Assembly: GCA_026396875.1 (NCBI GenBank)
Contig: JAPLVY010000004.1
Location: forward strand, 147,163-211,162
Source: Candidatus Falkowiibacteriota bacterium
Lineage (GTDB): Bacteria; Patescibacteriota; Patescibacteriia; Patescibacteriales; UBA12465
DNA: 64,000 nt
Direction: 5' to 3'
Shown: piece after piece, positions 55,733 to 64,000 of the stretch
Numbering within the stretch: the first letter of the stretch is position 1
How the letters are laid out: each line of letters starts with the position of its first letter
Notes under the pieces: model-generated
Seen by the model: only the letters and a program-made list of their open reading frames with translations
Told to the model about the DNA's origin: nothing
The model's database searches: none
Translations under genes and position numbers: made by a program

Positions 55733-56230
55733 CTATTCAATGCTAATAATTTTATATTCAATAATTTTCTCTCTCGGAGAAATTTTTACCTGATCGCCAA
55801 CTCTTTTTCCTAGCAGAGCCTCACCAAGGGGGGAGTTGTGGGAGATGATGCCATTTTGGGGGTCAGTTTCTACTGAACCGAGCAGGCGATATTTTTTTTG
55901 TTTGCCATTTTGCGCTAGAGTGATTAGATTCCCCAATTCTATTTTACCAGAGTTATTAGGGCTGATAATCTCCGCTCTGGTTAATAGGTCGCTAATTTCG
56001 TCTATTCTTTTGTTAATACCACGCAGTCGCGATTTTGCCATTTGATAACCGGCATTTTCTGAAAAGTCACCCATTTCTGCCAAGCGCTTTACTTCAGCAG
56101 CTTCGCGCGGCCTTTTAACTTCTTTTAGTTTTTTTAGGGTATCAGTAAGCTCGCGGAATTTTTCCGGAGTTAGGTGAGGGTCTGATTTTTGGCGAGGTAA
56201 TTTGTCGGCTCTCCTGGTTGGCACTTGCAT
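55733..56230 (-). CDS. greA: Transcription elongation factor GreA/GreB family
   Basis: EVKRLAEMGDFSENAGYQMAKSRL; SPLGEALLGKRVGDQVKI; start taken at MQVPTRRADK. Confidence 0.9.
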   Translation of the reverse strand: MQVPTRRADKLPRQKSDPHLTPEKFRELTDTLKKLKEVKRPREAAEVKRLAEMGDFSENAGYQMAKSRLRGINKRIDEISDLLTRAEIISPNNSGKIELGNLITLAQNGKQKKYRLLGSVETDPQNGIISHNSPLGEALLGKRVGDQVKISPREKIIEYKIISIE

Positions 56231-56422
56231 ATTTTTGATTTTAGTTTTCCTTACTAAGATTATCGTTGTTTTTGCCTGATATAGCAAGGAGTAGACTTTT
56301 AAAATATATTTCTTTTTCTCGCGTATTAATCCATTGGAAGGCCTGCCCAAAACTTAATTCATTAATTAAAAAATTATCCCGGTTTTTCTGTACATCTGAA
56401 AAAACAGGGTTTACTAAATAAT

Positions 56423-56866
56423 ATGAAAAAGAAAACTATTGTTTCTGGCGCCCTGGCTCTACTTGCCCTTGCCTCAGTTTCAAGTATTGCCTTGCCGGTA
56501 ATGGCAGCAACCGATTCCTCGTCACCAACAACTGTTAAAGTTGGCAAAGAGGGGAAGCATCAACAATTTGGTCAAAATAAAAATCTCACTGCCTCTCAGA
56601 AAACCGCCATTGATCAGAAAATAGCCGCCAAGAAAGCCGCGACAACTCAGGCGAAGGCCGAAATCCAGGCCGCTTTGACTGCCGGTGACTATAATGCTTG
56701 GGTAACCGCAGAAAAGAAGTATCACGGCGATAAAGCGCCAATTCTCAGCCAGGTAACGAGTGCCAATTTTGCTAAATTTGCCGAAGCCAAAAGTTATTTA
56801 GAAAGAGGAAGAGCAATGATGATAGAACTGGGAATTAAGGGCGAGATGCCTGGTTTCCAAAAATAA
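56423..56866 (+). CDS. Small secreted Lys/Ala-rich protein
   Basis: Signal peptide MKKKTIVSGALALLALASVSSIALPVMA; helical mature region. Confidence 0.75.
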   Translation: MKKKTIVSGALALLALASVSSIALPVMAATDSSSPTTVKVGKEGKHQQFGQNKNLTASQKTAIDQKIAAKKAATTQAKAEIQAALTAGDYNAWVTAEKKYHGDKAPILSQVTSANFAKFAEAKSYLERGRAMMIELGIKGEMPGFQK

Positions 56867-56930
56867 GAACTAACTTCCAAAAACCGCACCTCGAGATTTA
56901 GAGGGCGGTTTTTTGGAATTGTCGAACATT

Positions 56931-57445
56931 TTATTTTTCGATTTCTTGGCAGATAGCGTCAAAGATATTCTCAATACTTTCCTCACCATTGATTTCAATT
57001 AATTTTCCGGCTTGGCGGTAAAAATCCAAAATGGCAGTTGATTCCTGGTCAAAAATTGCCAGTCTAGTGCGAATTACTTCCGAATTTTTATCATCTTCAC
57101 GACCGCCGTTCTCAGCTCTTTCTTTGATGCGACGCACCGCCTCGTCGGTAGAAACGTTAAGATATATCATTAAATCAAGCGCCAATTCATTTTCTTTTAA
57201 TGCATGCTCCAACATATGCACCTGACCAATCATCCTCGGAAAACCTTCAAACATCAAACCACTTTCTTTGGTCTCCGCAAAAACATTGCCCAACACCTGT
57301 TCCATTAATTCGTCTGGGATAAGAACTCCTTTGGTAACAAAAGGTGTAATCTCTTGCCCTAAAGCTGAACCAGATTCAATCTCATCTCTGAGGCGATCAC
57401 CCATCCCAAATTGGCGCGACCGTAAATACTGATAAATTTTTTCAT
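56931..57445 (-). pseudogene. adk: Adenylate kinase lacking its P-loop (deletion plus frameshift near the N terminus)
   Basis: MGDRLRDEI, FEGFPR, RAENGGREDDKNSEVIRTRL; upstream frame reads MKKFISIYG then loses GxxGSGKGT. Confidence 0.85.
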
Positions 57446-57640
57446 AGATAATTTTTTAGTAAAAAAATATTGTAGCGGAAAAACAAATTCGTGACAAGGT
57501 TTGTGAGTTTTTTTGATTTCCCAAGATAAGCCTACTTTGACTTTAATTTATTTTTATGATATTATTACCTTGTTATTAACTTTTGATTCTTTTTTCGTAT
57601 ATAGCGTCTAGCGGCCGGAAATTGGGTCGCTTATTTTTTT

Positions 57641-59215
57641 ATGTCAGAATCTACTAATAAATTCTCCAACCTAGGGATTAGCAAAGACCTTATGTCTATT
57701 ATTGCTGGCCTGAAGCTCACCGTCCCCACTCCTATCCAAGAAAAAGCAATTCCACCAGCGCTTACCGGCGCCGATTTAATTGGTATTGCTCAGACTGGAA
57801 CAGGAAAGACCTTCGCCTTCGGCGTACCCATAATGGAGCGACTAGTCAAAGACAATGATAGTCAAGCGGTAATTCTTTTGCCGACTCGCGAACTAGCGAT
57901 GCAGGTGGAGGAAAATATGCGCAAACTGAACGTCATTGCTCATTTGCCAATCGCCGTTTTGATCGGTGGTGAAAACATTGATCGCCAACTTTATTTAATC
58001 AGACGCGGATTGCGCATTATTGTTGCCACACCAGGAAGGCTAGCGGACCATCTAAAGCGTAAGTCTTTGAAGCTAGATAAAACTCGTATTCTAGTTTTGG
58101 ACGAGGGGGACATGATGCTTGATATGGGATTTTTACCGCAAGTAGAAGAAATCATGGCTTATCTGCCCAAAGAAAGACAAACGATGCTTTTTTCGGCGAC
58201 CATGCCAAACGGCATTGTGAAGCTAGCGGCGAAACATTTAAAAACCCCTGTGAGAATCGAAGTTGCTCCAGCTGGGACTTCCGCCGAGCAGGTTGATCAA
58301 GAAATTTATCTGATTTCTGGCGAAGATAAGCTTCATCATCTAGAAAAAATTCTTGCCGACTACAAAGGTTCGGTTTTAGTATTTACTCGCACCAAATATG
58401 GCGCAAAAAGTCTGGTGAGAAAGTTGAAAATGTTTGGTCTTTCAGCCGCAGAAATTCATTCCAATTTGTCTCTTAATCAGCGTAAAGACGCTTTGTCTGG
58501 CTTTAAATCTGGAAAATATCGAATTCTGGTTGGTACAGACATTGCGGCGCGCGGCTTGGATGTAAATGGCATTGAGTTGGTGGTTAATTATAGCTTGCCG
58601 GATAATTTGGAGGACTATGTTCACCGCATTGGTCGCACTGGTCGGGCCGGAAAAAGTGGCAAGGCTATTTCTTTTGCCACTGTTGCTGAAAAAAAACAAA
58701 TTAGGGATATCGAAAAACTAATCAATAAGAGTTTGCCTCTCAAGGAGTTAATCAATTTGAAATTCCCAGAAAGAAAAACCGCCTCCTTGCCAGAGAGAGA
58801 AATAGGGCGCACCGATAACTTTTCACATCAAAAAAATGTTGGTCAAAAAAATTCAGTTAGGAGTTTTGGCCGGTCCAATAATAATCAAAAAAAATCTTTT
58901 AATGATATTAACGGACGCAAGCCTTTTGCTAGGATAGGTGGAGATTTTTCCAGGAAGACCACGGACACAGGAGTCTTGGCTCCGACTCGTTTGGGGAAAA
59001 GTAGCAATAAGATGTTTAGTGAAAGGAGTGCTGCTAGTAATGGGCGCCGTTTTGTTGCCGGAAAAGTATCAAAGCCATCAATGAATAGCAGAAAAGAATC
59101 TAATGATCTTTTTGGGTTTGAAAAGGATTTATTGCCAGAGCGCAGCATCAAGAAAGACTATGGTCGCCCAGAGGGAGAAAAAAAATTCAGACGAGGACCA
59201 AAAAAATTTAAATAA
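57641..59215 (+). CDS. DEAD-box family RNA helicase with DEGD motif II
   Basis: AQTGTGKTFAFGVP, VLDEGDMMLDMGF, FSATMP, HRIGRTGRAG; basic C-terminal tail. Confidence 0.95.
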   Translation: MSESTNKFSNLGISKDLMSIIAGLKLTVPTPIQEKAIPPALTGADLIGIAQTGTGKTFAFGVPIMERLVKDNDSQAVILLPTRELAMQVEENMRKLNVIAHLPIAVLIGGENIDRQLYLIRRGLRIIVATPGRLADHLKRKSLKLDKTRILVLDEGDMMLDMGFLPQVEEIMAYLPKERQTMLFSATMPNGIVKLAAKHLKTPVRIEVAPAGTSAEQVDQEIYLISGEDKLHHLEKILADYKGSVLVFTRTKYGAKSLVRKLKMFGLSAAEIHSNLSLNQRKDALSGFKSGKYRILVGTDIAARGLDVNGIELVVNYSLPDNLEDYVHRIGRTGRAGKSGKAISFATVAEKKQIRDIEKLINKSLPLKELINLKFPERKTASLPEREIGRTDNFSHQKNVGQKNSVRSFGRSNNNQKKSFNDINGRKPFARIGGDFSRKTTDTGVLAPTRLGKSSNKMFSERSAASNGRRFVAGKVSKPSMNSRKESNDLFGFEKDLLPERSIKKDYGRPEGEKKFRRGPKKFK

Positions 59216-59223
59216 AATTTTTT

Positions 59224-59249
59224 AAAAATCGGGGTACTCCCGATTTTTA
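59224..59249 (+). terminator. Intrinsic terminator
   Basis: AAAAATCGGGGTACTCCCGATTTTTA. Confidence 0.8.
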
Positions 59250-59293
59250 TTTTTTTATGCTAAAATATAATAGTCATAATTTTATCTATTTTT

Positions 59294-59854
59294 TTGGTTA
59301 TGAAGAAGGCGATTTTAATTTTCTTTGGAGTGATATTTTTTCTTCTTCTTATTGGCGCCTTCTATTACGGTTTATTTTTTTCAATCGTTATAAGTGAGAA
59401 AAGTGTTGGCGGAGAAACATTAGTTTATCGGGAAAAAATTGGTGATTACAGTCAGTCTGAGCAGACCGTTGATGATGTCTATTCAGAACTAAAAAATAAT
59501 TTTGGCATCGAGTGTTCTATTGGCTTCGGAGTTTTTTATGATAATCCGCAGCAAGTAGCCAAAGACAAATTACGCAGCGACCTCGGTTGTATTTTGCCGG
59601 AAAGTGCCAGTAACCAAGTTTCTGAGCTGCAAGATTCGCCGAATTTAAAAATGAAGCGCAACCCAATAGTTAAAAGTATTATCGCCGAATTTCCTTATCG
59701 TAATAAAGTTTCTTATATGCTCGGAGTCTTGATGGTTTATCCCAAACTAACCGATTATTTAAATCAACATAATTACCAGCCGGCTCCTTCGATGGAGATA
59801 TATGACCACGGTGGTCACCGTATCGAGTATCGCATGGCAGTGGTTGAAAAATAA
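59294..59854 (+). CDS. Membrane-anchored GyrI-like domain protein
   Basis: N-terminal TM; GETLVYREKIGDYSQSEQTVDDVYSEL and SMEIYDHGGHRIEYRMAV. Confidence 0.6.
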   Translation: MVMKKAILIFFGVIFFLLLIGAFYYGLFFSIVISEKSVGGETLVYREKIGDYSQSEQTVDDVYSELKNNFGIECSIGFGVFYDNPQQVAKDKLRSDLGCILPESASNQVSELQDSPNLKMKRNPIVKSIIAEFPYRNKVSYMLGVLMVYPKLTDYLNQHNYQPAPSMEIYDHGGHRIEYRMAVVEK

Positions 59855-59859
59855 AAAAT

Positions 59860-60360
59860 ATGAAAAATATAAATCGCACTTGGCGATTAATAATTTCTCT
59901 AGCCATTCCTTTGTTTGCCGGGTTTCTCGGTTCGCTAGCAAATTATAATTCGCTATTGTCCTGGTATCCTAGCCTGAGCAAGCCAATGTTTAATCCACCG
60001 AATTGGATTTTTGCTCCAGTTTGGACGATCCTGTTCGTGCTGATGGGTATTTCTTTGTTCATTATTTGGGAGCAGGGAGCTAAAAAAAAGAAAGATAAGG
60101 ACAGCAATTACCGTCGCTCAGCAATCACCTTCTTCGGTGTCCAATTAGTGGCCAATGTTCTTTGGTCTTATCTATTCTTTTTCTTTCAGGACCCATCTCT
60201 TGCTTTCTTGGAAATCATCGTATTGTGGTTCACAATTATTCTAACTATCTTCTATTTTAAAGGACTTAGCCGTCTGGCTGCCTGGCTATTGTTCCCTTAT
60301 TTACTTTGGGTGGCATTTGCTTCAGTTCTCAACTTTGTTATTTGGCAGCTCAATTACTAA
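59860..60360 (+). CDS. tspO: TspO/MBR family protein
   Basis: WYPSLSKPMFNPPNWIFAPVWTILFVLMGIS, NVLWSYLFF. Confidence 0.93.
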   Translation: MKNINRTWRLIISLAIPLFAGFLGSLANYNSLLSWYPSLSKPMFNPPNWIFAPVWTILFVLMGISLFIIWEQGAKKKKDKDSNYRRSAITFFGVQLVANVLWSYLFFFFQDPSLAFLEIIVLWFTIILTIFYFKGLSRLAAWLLFPYLLWVAFASVLNFVIWQLNY

Positions 60361-60470
60361 TTCCTGATTTTACATCTATTTAAAAAATTGGCATTGATTG
60401 CCAATTTTTTAATATTTGACAATAATTAAATAAACTACTAATATAGCTCTTGTAATTTAAAAAAGTAGCT

Positions 60471-60764
60471 ATGAATGAAGATTTTTTTGTGAGGATTTGC
60501 CGGATTTTAGTAAATCAGGGGCATGCCGATGAATTAGATGGTGTTTTTTCCGTTCGACCAGACAAAAAGCATGGCAGAATAAAAGAAACTATTACCCAAG
60601 AAACCAAGTTTGCTGAAGATTTAGCCTTGGATTCGCTTGAATCACTGGAGTTTATTAGCGATGTGGAAGTGGAGTTCAAGGTGGACTTGGACTACAACGA
60701 TTATCCGAGTAACATTTCTGGCCTTATTTCAGAAATCGAAAGCAGTTTAACTGCCCGAGATTAA
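60471..60764 (+). CDS. Acyl-carrier-protein-like protein
   Basis: ETKFAEDLALDSLESLEFISDVEVEFKVDL; DSL phosphopantetheine site. Confidence 0.8.
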   Translation: MNEDFFVRICRILVNQGHADELDGVFSVRPDKKHGRIKETITQETKFAEDLALDSLESLEFISDVEVEFKVDLDYNDYPSNISGLISEIESSLTARD

Positions 60765-60838
60765 ACGCAACACCACCCCTCTCACCATTAAGTGAGGGGC
60801 TTTTTTTATCATTTTTTCTCTGATATAATGAAAAAAAC

Positions 60839-61978
60839 ATGAAAGTATTCTTGCGCCGAGCGCTAAAAATTATTTTAGCCATTATTTTGGCTTTTTTTCT
60901 CATGCTAGCAGCAGGTTTTTTTGCCGTGCGTTTCGGTTGGACCAATACCGCCGGAGAGGAAAATAGCGATTCTTCCGAGTATAACCAGGAGGCAAAAAAA
61001 GACCAATTGCTAACTAGCCAGATTGAGGCGCCAATAACTTCTAATTTGCCAAATAATCTTTCAATTTACGGAGCACATGAAATTGCTAATCGTTGCAAAT
61101 TGGCAGTAGCAGTCAGATATAATGATTATAACGCGGCGGCGATCTTAAGGGCTTATCAAAAATCTCGCTCCGAAGCCCTGCTTGATCGGATGCTTTTGGC
61201 TCTCAAATTGCGTCTGCCAAATCGTGATGATTTTGGCCGCGAGCTAAAAGTTTGTGAGAATGGTATCGGTGACGCGCCGTCTTTTGATGACTTGACTTTA
61301 GCAATTCAGAACCCTCAGGCAAAAAATCTTTTTGCTTGGCAGAGCGGGGAGCCTTGGCAGATAATTAAGGAGGCAGTGATAAAAGATCAGCAAGCTATCA
61401 ATGACGCTTCGCTGAAAGCTGGTGTCCAGCCACGCCTTTTGTTATCGGTGGCGATTGTCGAGCAGTTAAGGCTCTACTACACCCAAAGGGAGCTTTTTGA
61501 AAAAGTTTTTAAGCCCCTCAAGATTTTAGCCAATGCCAATAAAATGGCCTGGGGTGTGATGTCGATTAAGGAAAAAATGGCTATCAGCACCGAAGAAAAT
61601 TTAAAAGATAGTCAATCCGATTTTTATCCAGGCAATAGTTATCGTGCGCTACTTGATTTTCCGGCTAGTGCTGATATTGCCAAAGAACGATACAGTAGAT
61701 TGACTAATGAGCATGACCATTTTTATTCCTATCTTTACGGTGCGTTAATTATTAAAGAACTTGAAGCCCAATGGCTTAAGGCTGGTTATCATATTGACTA
61801 TCGTCCAGAAATTATCGCCACCCTTTTTAATATTGGTTTTAATCATTCGGTGCCCAAGGAGAATCCAGTTGTGGGCGGGTCAACCATCGAAATTGAAGGT
61901 GAAAAATATTTTTTTGGTTCCTTAGCCTACGAGTTTTACTATTCCGGGGAGCTATCCGAAGAATTTCCTTTCGATTAA
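60839..61978 (+). CDS. Membrane-anchored extracytoplasmic protein, possibly lysozyme-like
   Basis: N-terminal TM; KAGVQPRLLLSVAIVEQLR... helical domain. Confidence 0.6.
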   Translation: MKVFLRRALKIILAIILAFFLMLAAGFFAVRFGWTNTAGEENSDSSEYNQEAKKDQLLTSQIEAPITSNLPNNLSIYGAHEIANRCKLAVAVRYNDYNAAAILRAYQKSRSEALLDRMLLALKLRLPNRDDFGRELKVCENGIGDAPSFDDLTLAIQNPQAKNLFAWQSGEPWQIIKEAVIKDQQAINDASLKAGVQPRLLLSVAIVEQLRLYYTQRELFEKVFKPLKILANANKMAWGVMSIKEKMAISTEENLKDSQSDFYPGNSYRALLDFPASADIAKERYSRLTNEHDHFYSYLYGALIIKELEAQWLKAGYHIDYRPEIIATLFNIGFNHSVPKENPVVGGSTIEIEGEKYFFGSLAYEFYYSGELSEEFPFD

Positions 61979-62009
61979 TCTAAATTAAGTATAAGTTACA
62001 ATTTATTAT

Positions 62010-63977
62010 ATGAAAAAAAAGTACCTAATCTCATTTCTCGTATTAATGGTTTTTTCTTTGACTGCCTGTGGCAAAAAAGAAGAACCGGCGATAGTGCCTG
62101 CGCCGGAGGCGATTAAAGTAAAAGCTCAAACCATCGCCGCTAGCCTGTCTGCTCAGCGAGAATTGCAGTATTCTGGACTGGTTGTCTCTGAGTCGGAAGC
62201 TAAGATTGTTGCTAAAACTTCTGGTACGATTACGAATTTTAAGTTGAAGGTGGGCGACAAAGTTTCTCTCGGTCAGGAGTTGGCCAAAATTGATGACGTT
62301 AACTCCGCTTCTTATAACCCGGCAAACTTTAACTCGTCTCAGATAAAACAAGCAAAATTAGGAGTCAGCCAGGCTCAGTCTTCCTACCAACTTTCAAGAA
62401 CTAGCTACAATAACCTTTTAATTTCTTCAGTCAAAGACCTAAGGCAGGCAGAGATTGCGCGTAATCAGGCTGAAAAGGGAAGCGAAAACCTGGCGATAAC
62501 CACTACTGAAAGTATTAAGAGTGCGGAATTGGCTTATGAGACCTCCAAAATTGCCACCGAACAAGCTCGCTTAACTTTGGAAAATCGCAAGAAGCAAAGC
62601 GCTCAAAGTGCTAGCGACATCAAAGATAACGCCGGCATTGCTGCCGACTCCTCAGCTAATTTATGTGGAACGCTAATTTCTAGTATCAATGCGATCACCG
62701 GGCTGGATGAAGACAATACGGCATCTATTTCTTACAAGATTAATCTCGGCGCTCTGGATTCCACCACTTATGGCAAATCAAAAGATTACTATAAGACCGC
62801 CAAAGCTGCCTACCAGGCTTATCTGAAAAAAAGTTTTCCTGATACAGAAACCAAAGTTAATGAGACTATTGTTTTAGTGCAGAGCACTAAAACTATGGTT
62901 GATGCCGTAAAACTGATGTTTGAAAAAACAGTTTCTTCTAGCGACTTGCCCCAGAGTTCGATGACTGGCACCTCTCTGTCTGGCTTGCAGGCTAGTGTCG
63001 CTGCTTATCAATCACAGATTAATGCTTCACTCAACCAAGTCAACGCCGCCAAGCAGGGATTATCAAATACTGCTTTAAATAACGACAGCTTACTGGAGAC
63101 TCTGCAAAAGGCCTACGAATTGTCTGTCCAACAACAAGCTAGCGCTCTTCAGGCTTTAAATAATCTGAAAGCCGGTAATACTAGCCAGACCGATCAGTCA
63201 GAGTTTGTTTTGAATCTGGCTCAAAACCAGTTTGATAATGCAAAGGTGAAAATTGAGTCACAAATTGCTGCCGCAAAAGTGCAGATGGATAATGCCGAAT
63301 CACAATATAACAACGCCTTACTCAATTTGCAGAGCTTGTATGACATTCATTCTATTGTCTCGCCAATCATCGGCACTATTACTCAAAAGGCTAACGACGG
63401 AGACTCAGTTGCCGCCGGCCAGGTAGTTGCCACCATTAGCCAACCAGAAAAAATAAAAGTGAAGATTTTTGTGGAACCAGAAAACCTATCTGACTTGAAG
63501 CCAGGATTGTTAGCTGTGGTCTCAAATGGAAATGAAGCCAGGAACGGAATTATCTCTTCGATCTCGCCTCAGGCAGATTCTCTCACTCGTCGTTTTCCAG
63601 TGGAAATAGTTTTGGAAAACGCAGACAGTCTTTATCTCGGGACAGTGGTCGATGTTAAAATTATTGTCACCAAATCAGTGGCTGGAGAAGTGGGAACTAT
63701 TCTTTTGCCCCTTTCATCTTTGGAGGTCGGACAGAATGGCAATAGCGTGATGATGATTGAAAATAATAAAGCGAAGAAAATCCCCGTAGTGGTTGTGGGC
63801 GTCCTTGGTGATTTAGCAAAAGTAAAAATTACCGATTACCCTTCACAGACCCTTTTGATTGTTGAGGGAAACAAGTTGGTTAAGGAGGGGGACTTAGTGT
63901 CCTATGATTTGACTGGAACCAGCACTCCGTCAATTATTAACCAGTCAGCCGTTACCAATTCATTGCCGCAGAAATAA
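62010..63977 (+). CDS. HlyD/RND-type periplasmic adaptor (membrane fusion) lipoprotein
   Basis: Lipobox LMVFSLTACG; biotinyl-lipoyl half-motifs KTSGTITNFKLKVGDKV and SPIIGTITQKANDGDSVAAGQ; long coiled-coil hairpin. Confidence 0.88.
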   Translation: MKKKYLISFLVLMVFSLTACGKKEEPAIVPAPEAIKVKAQTIAASLSAQRELQYSGLVVSESEAKIVAKTSGTITNFKLKVGDKVSLGQELAKIDDVNSASYNPANFNSSQIKQAKLGVSQAQSSYQLSRTSYNNLLISSVKDLRQAEIARNQAEKGSENLAITTTESIKSAELAYETSKIATEQARLTLENRKKQSAQSASDIKDNAGIAADSSANLCGTLISSINAITGLDEDNTASISYKINLGALDSTTYGKSKDYYKTAKAAYQAYLKKSFPDTETKVNETIVLVQSTKTMVDAVKLMFEKTVSSSDLPQSSMTGTSLSGLQASVAAYQSQINASLNQVNAAKQGLSNTALNNDSLLETLQKAYELSVQQQASALQALNNLKAGNTSQTDQSEFVLNLAQNQFDNAKVKIESQIAAAKVQMDNAESQYNNALLNLQSLYDIHSIVSPIIGTITQKANDGDSVAAGQVVATISQPEKIKVKIFVEPENLSDLKPGLLAVVSNGNEARNGIISSISPQADSLTRRFPVEIVLENADSLYLGTVVDVKIIVTKSVAGEVGTILLPLSSLEVGQNGNSVMMIENNKAKKIPVVVVGVLGDLAKVKITDYPSQTLLIVEGNKLVKEGDLVSYDLTGTSTPSIINQSAVTNSLPQK

Positions 63978-64000
63978 TAAATTAAAGTTTATAGATATGG

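Noticed and set aside
60583-60640. Insertion or frameshift in the ACP-like gene
   Set aside because: The frame is continuous and the DSL motif intact; the extra segment before it looks like a lineage insertion.
1-64000. CRISPR array
   Set aside because: No regularly spaced repeat-spacer pattern was seen; the repeats found are two- or three-copy flanking or internal repeats.
1-64000. Alternative genetic code (UGA as Gly/Trp) as in some CPR lineages
   Set aside because: Conserved genes read through without in-frame UGA, some ORFs end in TGA (e.g. 47094..47978), and tRNA-Trp has a CCA anticodon.

Overview
The window looks like ordinary-density chromosome from a low-GC Patescibacteria/CPR-like bacterium. 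This is inferred from gene content only (many short CPR-type secreted proteins, sparse biosynthesis, standard code); lineage is not determined. It carries about 60 credible genes: a two-component sensor pair, ClpB with a CIRCE operator, a second membrane-anchored Clp ATPase, gyrB, pgk, tpiA, mutM, rpmG, trpB, nrdAB, greA, an ABC-F protein, a DEAD-box helicase, rubrerythrin with desulforedoxins, and four tRNAs (Glu, Thr, Tyr, Trp). The strongest candidates for something undescribed are: (1) a complete ribosome-mediated trp attenuator upstream of a solitary trpB. It has a 17-aa ORF, MIINKFQTTGKFWWHSQ, with tandem Trp codons and mutually exclusive 1:2, 2:3 and 3:4 helices, and may be leaderless. 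(2) Two tandem integrase-less cassettes at tRNA-Glu (5.86-9.35 kb), with a duplicated tRNA 3' fragment ending in the anticodon loop and an arm-site-like repeat array. (3) A single 786-aa ORF fusing a WecA/MraY-type glycosyl-phosphotransferase, QueH, Ca-binding repeats and a YkuD L,D-transpeptidase. (4) A run of catalytically degraded homologues: enolase-like, PGM-like and HtrA-like proteins, plus fmt, adk and an epimerase that each lack exactly their catalytic segment through a short deletion. (5) A NrdB with the class Ic (Phe-for-Tyr) signature. All homology calls come from reading motifs in the translations; no search was run.
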